This document shows, in pieces, positions 24,629 to 28,934 of a stretch of 28,934 nt of DNA; positions within the stretch are counted from its first letter, which is position 1; the number at the start of each line of letters is the position of its first letter. The stretch lies in assembly GCA_003598085.1 (NCBI GenBank), contig QZKU01000055.1:1-28934 (forward strand). Direction: 5' to 3'. The notes below the pieces were generated by a model. The model was not told where the DNA came from. It saw nothing but the letters and a program-made list of their open reading frames with translations, and ran no database searches. This stretch comes from Candidatus Abyssobacteria bacterium SURF_5. Its GTDB lineage: Bacteria > Abyssobacteria > SURF-5. The position numbers and the translations under genes were made by a program.

Positions 24629-26722
24629 ATGACTGAAAGAACCCAAACCAAACTCGGAAAACACGATCTCATACTTGAAACCGGCCGAATGGCCAAACAA
24701 GCCGATGGCGCCGTCACCGTTTTCTATGGCGATACGGCCGTCCTCGTTACCGTCGTCGCTTCGCCCGATGTTCGCGAGGGAATCGACTTCCTGCCGCTCA
24801 CGGTCGACTACCGCGAGAAAACATATGCGGCAGGCAAAATTCCCGGCGGTTTCTTCAAGCGTGAAGGAAGACCAAGCGAGAAGGAAACGCTCACATCCAG
24901 GTTGATCGACAGGCCGCTGCGGCCTCTGTTCCCCGACGGATGGATCAGAGAAACGCAAATCATGGCCACCGTCATCTCGCACGACCAGCAAAACGACCCC
25001 GATGTCCTCTCGATAGTCGGGGCGTCTGCGGCGCTCGCCGTCTCACAAATTCCGTTTACCAGGCTTGTGGGCGCGGTCAGAGTCGGCCGAATCAACGGCG
25101 AGTTTGCCGCGAATCCGACCCAGGAGGACCTGGAACAAAGCGATATCGATATCGTTGTCGCTGGAACAAAGAACGCCATCCTGATGGTCGAGGGAGGCGC
25201 GAAAGAAGTCGATGAAGAAACGATGCTCGCCGCGCTTGAATTCGGCCATCAGATGCTGAAAGATACGATCAAGATTCAGGAAGAACTGGTAGGCCGGTGC
25301 GGAAAATTCAAGTCTCCCCAGCCGCAGGTGACGCTCGACCAGGGCATCGTCGACCAGGTTCGTTCGCTTGCGATCGCCCGGCTGAACGAAGTTCTTCGGA
25401 TCGCCGACAAGCAGAAGCGCCAGGAGCAGACGCTTGCCGTGCTCGAGGAGATCACCAAACAGTTCCAGGACGCATCCGAAGATCAGCTCAAGCAGGTCAA
25501 TGCCGCCTTCCATGACCTCGAGAAGGGCCTGATGCGCAAGATGATCCTCGAGGAGAAGGTGCGCGCCGATGGCCGCGGACCGACTCAGATCAGGCCGATC
25601 ACCTGCGAAATCGGCATCCTCCCGCGCGTGCACGGGTCGGCGCTGTTCACCCGCGGAGAGACCCAGGCGCTCGTTGCCACCACGCTCGGCACCTCAACCG
25701 ACGAGCAGATCATGGACGAGCTGTTCGGAGAATACAAGAAGACCTTTATGCTCCACTATAACTTCCCGCCGTTCAGCGTCGGCGAAGTGAAACCGATCAG
25801 AGGTCCGGGACGCCGCGAAATAGGACATGGCGCCCTCGCAGAACGATCCATCACCAGCATGATGCCGACGTTCGAAGCGTTCCCCTACACCATCCGCGTG
25901 GTCTCCGACATCCTCGAATCCAATGGCTCGTCCTCAATGGCTACCGTCTGCGGAGCCACACTCTCGCTCATGGATGCCGGCGTCCCCATTAAGGCGCCGG
26001 TGGCCGGGATCGCGATGGGACTCGTGCAAGAGGGCGATCAGGCCGTTATCCTGAGCGATATCCTCGGCGTCGAAGACCATCTGGGCGACATGGACTTCAA
26101 GGTCGCGGGCAGCAAGACCGGCATCACCGGATTCCAGCTCGATGTGAAGACCGAGGGACTCGATCTCGGCACGCTTTCAAAAGCGCTCGAACAGGCGCGC
26201 GAAGGCAGAATCTTCATCCTGGACAAGATGCTCGAAGCCATTGCTCAACCAAGAGCTGAGATCTCACGGCACGCTCCGAAGATCATTCATATGCGGATCG
26301 ATCCCGAGAAAATCAGGGACGTCATCGGACCGGGCGGCCGCATAATCCGCAGCATCGTGAGCGAGACCGGCGCCGAGATCAACGTCGAGGACGACGGCCG
26401 TGTCCTGATTGCGGCGGTCAACCCGGAGTCCGGCGAGAAGGCGTACAACATGATACGCGCACTCGTGGAAGAAGTCGAAGTCGGGAAAATCTACACCGGC
26501 AAGGTCAAGCGCGTCCTCAAGTTCGGCGCCTTCGTCGAAATCCTGCCGGGGAAAGAGGGACTCGTTCACATTTCGGAATTGAGCGACAAGCGCGTTCATA
26601 AAGTCGAAGATGTGCTGAACGAGGGCGATACCGTCACCGTGAAGTGCATCGAGATCGACAGGCAAAACCGGATCAATCTCAGCAAACGGGCCGCCGACAA
26701 AGAGCTCGGTGTGGGAGTCTGA
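24629..26722 (+). CDS. pnp: polyribonucleotide nucleotidyltransferase (PNPase)
   Basis: A 697-residue phosphorolytic 3'-5' exoribonuclease of the RNA degradosome. Two RNase PH domains (about 10-215 and 310-530) flank a helical linker; the second holds the metal-binding aspartates in SDILGVEDHLGDMDFKVAGS, and DGRGPTQIRPI opens it. A KH domain follows with the VIGPGGRIIR loop (about 560-570), and an S1 domain from about 615 (GKIYTGKVKRVLKFGAFVEI) ends the protein without the long acidic or basic tail seen in some lineages. I chose the ATG at 24629, preceded by TTGGAGA at a good distance; a TTG at 24614 would overlap that site. Its 3' end abuts the M16 peptidase gene. Confidence 0.97.
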   Translation: MTERTQTKLGKHDLILETGRMAKQADGAVTVFYGDTAVLVTVVASPDVREGIDFLPLTVDYREKTYAAGKIPGGFFKREGRPSEKETLTSRLIDRPLRPLFPDGWIRETQIMATVISHDQQNDPDVLSIVGASAALAVSQIPFTRLVGAVRVGRINGEFAANPTQEDLEQSDIDIVVAGTKNAILMVEGGAKEVDEETMLAALEFGHQMLKDTIKIQEELVGRCGKFKSPQPQVTLDQGIVDQVRSLAIARLNEVLRIADKQKRQEQTLAVLEEITKQFQDASEDQLKQVNAAFHDLEKGLMRKMILEEKVRADGRGPTQIRPITCEIGILPRVHGSALFTRGETQALVATTLGTSTDEQIMDELFGEYKKTFMLHYNFPPFSVGEVKPIRGPGRREIGHGALAERSITSMMPTFEAFPYTIRVVSDILESNGSSSMATVCGATLSLMDAGVPIKAPVAGIAMGLVQEGDQAVILSDILGVEDHLGDMDFKVAGSKTGITGFQLDVKTEGLDLGTLSKALEQAREGRIFILDKMLEAIAQPRAEISRHAPKIIHMRIDPEKIRDVIGPGGRIIRSIVSETGAEINVEDDGRVLIAAVNPESGEKAYNMIRALVEEVEVGKIYTGKVKRVLKFGAFVEILPGKEGLVHISELSDKRVHKVEDVLNEGDTVTVKCIEIDRQNRINLSKRAADKELGVGV

Positions 26723-26723
26723 C

Positions 26724-27962
26724 TTGCTGAGGCGCTACCACCTGTCAAATGGTATTGAGGTAATTACCGAGCGGCTGCCCCAGTTCAGATCGGCCACGCT
26801 CGGGGTGTGGATGCGGGTTGGTTCCGTCAACGAGACCAGGGAGAACAACGGAGTTTCGCACCTGCTCGAACATTTGTTTTTCAAGGGAACCAAAACCCGC
26901 ACCGCGCGGCAGATCATGGAGTCGCTCGAGGGGGTGGGCGGCTCCGCCAATGCCTTTACCAGCCGCGAATATACAACGCTCTACAGCAGAATCCTCGATA
27001 CCCATATCGATCTCGCGGCCGAAATCCTGGCCGACATCCTCATCAACTCCACGTTCCCCGATCTCGAAAAGGAACGAGCCGTCATCGCCGAAGAAATCCA
27101 GTCCTATATCGACACGCCGGAAGAGCACGTGCTCGATTTGCTCTCGGCCGTTATCTGGCGAAGACATTCCCTCGGATTCACCATTACCGGCACCAAACGC
27201 TCGCTTGCGCGACTCAACTTGCAGGCGGTCAAGAACTACTACCGCACCTGGTACGTCCCCTCGAATATCCTCATAGCCGCCGCCGGCAATTTCAATAACG
27301 ATGCGCTCAAGGACCTGTTCGAGCGGCATTTCGGCGGAATCGAAGGAACCGATAACCGCCGCGTGTACGACCCGCCGAACGTGCGCGCAATCAAAAAGCT
27401 TTTTTTTCGCAAAATCGGGCAAGTCCATCTCTCTCTCGGACTGCCCGGCGTGCCCGCCGACGACCCGTTGCGCTATCCGCTCAACCTGCTGGTCAATATC
27501 CTCGGCGGTTCCCCCCTTTCAAGACTCTATCAGCGCGTCAGAGAGGACGAAGGGCTTGCGTATCAGGTAAACACTTTCGTGAGCTCATATGAGCGGACGG
27601 GGCTGGTCGGCGTCTATGCCGCTTTGAGCCCGAAACACACACAGAAGGCGGCGGATATAATCTTCGACGAAATGACCTCGCTCAAGAGAAAAAAGGTGCC
27701 CGACGACGAACTCCGAAGTGCAAAGGAACAGCTAAAAGGCAACATCGTTCTCTCGCTCGAAAGCACTTCGGGCCGCATGCACCGCCTGGCTCGCTCGATC
27801 CTCTCGCTTGGCCGCGTCGAAACCCTTTCGACCGTTATGAAGCACATCGATGCCGTGACCGCCGACGATATCCTCAGGCTTGCCAACGACCTGTTTCGAA
27901 ACGAATTGCTCAACGTCGTCGCCCTCGGACCGATCAAGAAACTCGAAGTCAGAGAACTATAG
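26724..27962 (+). CDS. M16-family zinc metallopeptidase (processing-peptidase-like)
   Basis: A 412-residue M16B peptidase related to the beta subunit of mitochondrial processing peptidase and Bacillus MlpA. The inverted zinc motif HLLEH is at 46-50 and the third ligand glutamate is in ERAVIAEEIQ (about 123-124). The C-terminal half carries the second LuxS/MPP-like domain with the GGSPLSRLYQRVREDEGLAY loop, which helps bind peptide. The likely start is TTG at 26724, one base after the pnp stop and 6 bases after a GGGAG site; a GTG at 26709, overlapping pnp by 14 bases, is possible. The pnp-M16-dut order is conserved in many bacteria, but the natural substrate is not known. Confidence 0.92.
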   Translation: MLRRYHLSNGIEVITERLPQFRSATLGVWMRVGSVNETRENNGVSHLLEHLFFKGTKTRTARQIMESLEGVGGSANAFTSREYTTLYSRILDTHIDLAAEILADILINSTFPDLEKERAVIAEEIQSYIDTPEEHVLDLLSAVIWRRHSLGFTITGTKRSLARLNLQAVKNYYRTWYVPSNILIAAAGNFNNDALKDLFERHFGGIEGTDNRRVYDPPNVRAIKKLFFRKIGQVHLSLGLPGVPADDPLRYPLNLLVNILGGSPLSRLYQRVREDEGLAYQVNTFVSSYERTGLVGVYAALSPKHTQKAADIIFDEMTSLKRKKVPDDELRSAKEQLKGNIVLSLESTSGRMHRLARSILSLGRVETLSTVMKHIDAVTADDILRLANDLFRNELLNVVALGPIKKLEVREL

Positions 27963-28043
27963 TTTGAATCCGATGTCGATTTGATTAAATCTTGTTTCCG
28001 AAACGAGAAAGTCCGGGCAACGCATTTACCGAAAAGAATATTC

Positions 28044-28101
28044 AACCGCAAAGACATGTTCTCTTGTATGTTTCCTCCGCGCTCTTTGCGCCTTTGCGGT
28101 T
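28044..28101. repeat. inverted repeat between the M16 peptidase gene and dut
   Basis: AACCGCAAAG and its exact complement CTTTGCGGTT are 38 bases apart, with a further CTTTGCG copy just inside the right arm and a run of A following. It sits in the 172-base gap where no gene is seen. It resembles the AACCGCAAAG-type intergenic repeats that recur in several environmental bacterial genomes; that comparison is from memory. Confidence 0.5.
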
Positions 28102-28134
28102 AAAAAACAAAGCCTTTACTGAAAGAATCCATTG

Positions 28135-28578
28135 ATGATTACCGTCAAAGTAATGCGGCTGCCCCACAATCAAGACCTGCCGCTGCCGGAGAAAATGAGC
28201 CGGCTCAGCGCGGGGTTTGACCTCCGCGCCGCCGTCGAGGAACCGGTTTCTATCGCGCCCGGCCAATCGGCGCGTATCCCCACAGGACTCGCCTTCAGCA
28301 TTCCCGCCGGATACGAAGGCCAGGTGCGCCCAAGAAGCGGACTCGCCATGAATCACGGCCTGACTATCCTCAACGCACCCGGAACTATCGACGCCGACTA
28401 TCGCGGAGAGGTGAAAGTGCTGCTGGTGAACCTGGGAAAGGAAACGGTCCACGTCAAGCGCGGCGATCGCATCGCTCAACTGATCATTGCGCCCGTAATC
28501 CAGGCAGCCATCGAGGAAGCGACCGAACTCGATTCGACCGAGCGCGGACACGGCGGCTTCGGACACACCGGGGTCTAG
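28135..28578 (+). CDS. dut: dUTP pyrophosphatase (dUTPase)
   Basis: A 147-residue homotrimeric dUTPase that hydrolyses dUTP to dUMP and pyrophosphate, keeping uracil out of DNA. All five motifs are present in order: SAGFDLRAA (1), RPRSGLAMNHG (2), GTIDADYRGEVKVLLVN (3, with the catalytic aspartate and uracil-binding hairpin), RGDRIAQLII (4) and the C-terminal ERGHGGFGHTG (5) that closes over the triphosphate. Length is normal. The start is the ATG at 28135 with a weak GAAAG site; a TTG directly before it is possible. It follows the M16 peptidase gene by 172 bases containing an inverted repeat, so separate transcription is possible. Confidence 0.97.
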   Translation: MITVKVMRLPHNQDLPLPEKMSRLSAGFDLRAAVEEPVSIAPGQSARIPTGLAFSIPAGYEGQVRPRSGLAMNHGLTILNAPGTIDADYRGEVKVLLVNLGKETVHVKRGDRIAQLIIAPVIQAAIEEATELDSTERGHGGFGHTGV

Positions 28579-28664
28579 CGAATATTAAGAACAGTTCAGC
28601 GCTATTACAAGTTATCCAGCGCTGGCGCTCTTTGGGCCGTCATTCCTGCGGGGCTATTACTTCT

Positions 28665-28733
28665 TGGTCACTGGCCCAACGCGAAGGTCACTGGCTCCAT
28701 TTACCCAACGCGCAGGGGACTGGCTCCATTTAC
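28665..28733. repeat. decayed short tandem repeat
   Basis: GGTCACTGG recurs at 28665 and 28686, CCCAACGCG at 28675 and 28704, and ACTGGCTCCATTTAC at 28689 and 28719. Together they look like two to three imperfect copies of a unit of about 30 bases. No frame across it encodes a recognisable protein. Confidence 0.55.
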
Positions 28734-28768
28734 GGAATTATCTCAAGTACCTCGTTGAGCGCAGCGAA

Positions 28769-28845
28769 ATCCCGTTTCTTAACCCTGCTTCAGCAGGGCG
28801 CCTCGCGGGATAGAATGGTGCCTGTCCCCGAAGCTCGAAGGGGAC
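28769..28845. repeat. cluster of palindromic hairpins (REP-like)
   Basis: Three nested or adjacent hairpins are visible. ATCCCG (28769) and CGGGAT (28806) enclose a perfect CCCTGC-TTCA-GCAGGG hairpin (28783-28798), and GTCCCC with GGGGAC (28824-28845) follows. Such clusters are typical of repetitive extragenic palindromes mobilised by Y1-type transposases, though no such transposase lies in the window. Confidence 0.45.
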
Positions 28846-28872
28846 TGTGAGACTGTCCGACGATTAAAGTTG

Positions 28873-28888
28873 TTGAACTATAGTTCAA
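28873..28888. promoter_or_regulatory. 16-bp perfect palindrome, candidate operator
   Basis: TTGAACTATAGTTCAA is a perfect dyad ending 15 bases upstream of the -35 box of the outgoing promoter. Its size and position suit a homodimeric repressor or activator binding just upstream of RNA polymerase. The regulator cannot be named. Confidence 0.5.
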
Positions 28889-28903
28889 GATATTAATTTA
28901 TGG

Positions 28904-28932
28904 TTGACAATAGCCTCTTTTTGTGGTATCAT
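28904..28932 (+). promoter_or_regulatory. strong sigma-70 promoter reading out of the window
   Basis: A perfect TTGACA and a TATCAT are separated by 17 bases, and the window ends 2 bases later. It must drive a gene beyond the right edge, probably the one controlled through the palindrome at 28873-28888. Confidence 0.75.
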
Positions 28933-28934
28933 CT

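Overview
The window is a piece of a Gram-negative bacterial chromosome, moderately GC-rich, with a mix of housekeeping and accessory genes. Evidence for an outer membrane is the complete CusCBA-type tripartite efflux set and a small predicted lipoprotein. The order rpsO-pnp-M16 peptidase-dut, an FHA-GGDEF signalling protein, a long PAS-rich histidine kinase and a probable selenoprotein would suit a deltaproteobacterium-like or deep-branching uncultured lineage. That placement is inference; no rRNA is present.

Layout. Positions 90-6642 (minus strand) hold a copper/silver efflux operon, cusC-cusB-cusA, and a ribosome binding site at the very edge suggests another gene follows. A gap of about 590 bp separates it from a minus-strand SAM methyltransferase (7234-7851). 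From a near-consensus promoter at 8123, a plus-strand group encodes an FHA-GGDEF protein, a sirtuin and a two-TM potassium channel with an RCK domain (8202-11024). Converging on it is the most interesting gene of the window: a short minus-strand rhodanese (11042-11368). Its reading frame is interrupted by one in-frame TGA at the active-site position and then continues through an intact second half of the domain. A good bacterial SECIS-like hairpin sits at the right distance after the TGA. I read it as a selenocysteine-containing rhodanese; gene callers would truncate it at 65 residues. Upstream of it lie a soluble four-PAS histidine kinase (11571-14222) and a DUF4236/TPR-like protein (14508-15548), both on the minus strand.

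From 15932 the plus strand carries an exported parallel beta-helix protein with a clear terminator, then a short-chain dehydrogenase and a GH127-type beta-L-arabinofuranosidase. A minus-strand tRNA-Lys/tRNA-Glu pair follows, with a consensus promoter, a terminator-like hairpin in its leader and a strong terminator after it. A 51-residue lipoprotein precedes the housekeeping block gap, pgk, rpsO, pnp, M16 peptidase and dut (21860-28578). The last 350 bp hold decayed repeats, hairpins, a 16-bp perfect palindrome and a strong promoter reading out of the window.

How the genes work together: cusCBA moves Cu(I)/Ag(I) from periplasm to outside; gap and pgk are consecutive glycolytic steps; rpsO-pnp is the classic ribosome/RNA-decay pair with an intergenic hairpin; the FHA-GGDEF protein and the kinase are signalling modules whose partners are not in the window. 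No selA, selB, selC or selD is present here, so the selenoprotein call depends on the rest of the genome.
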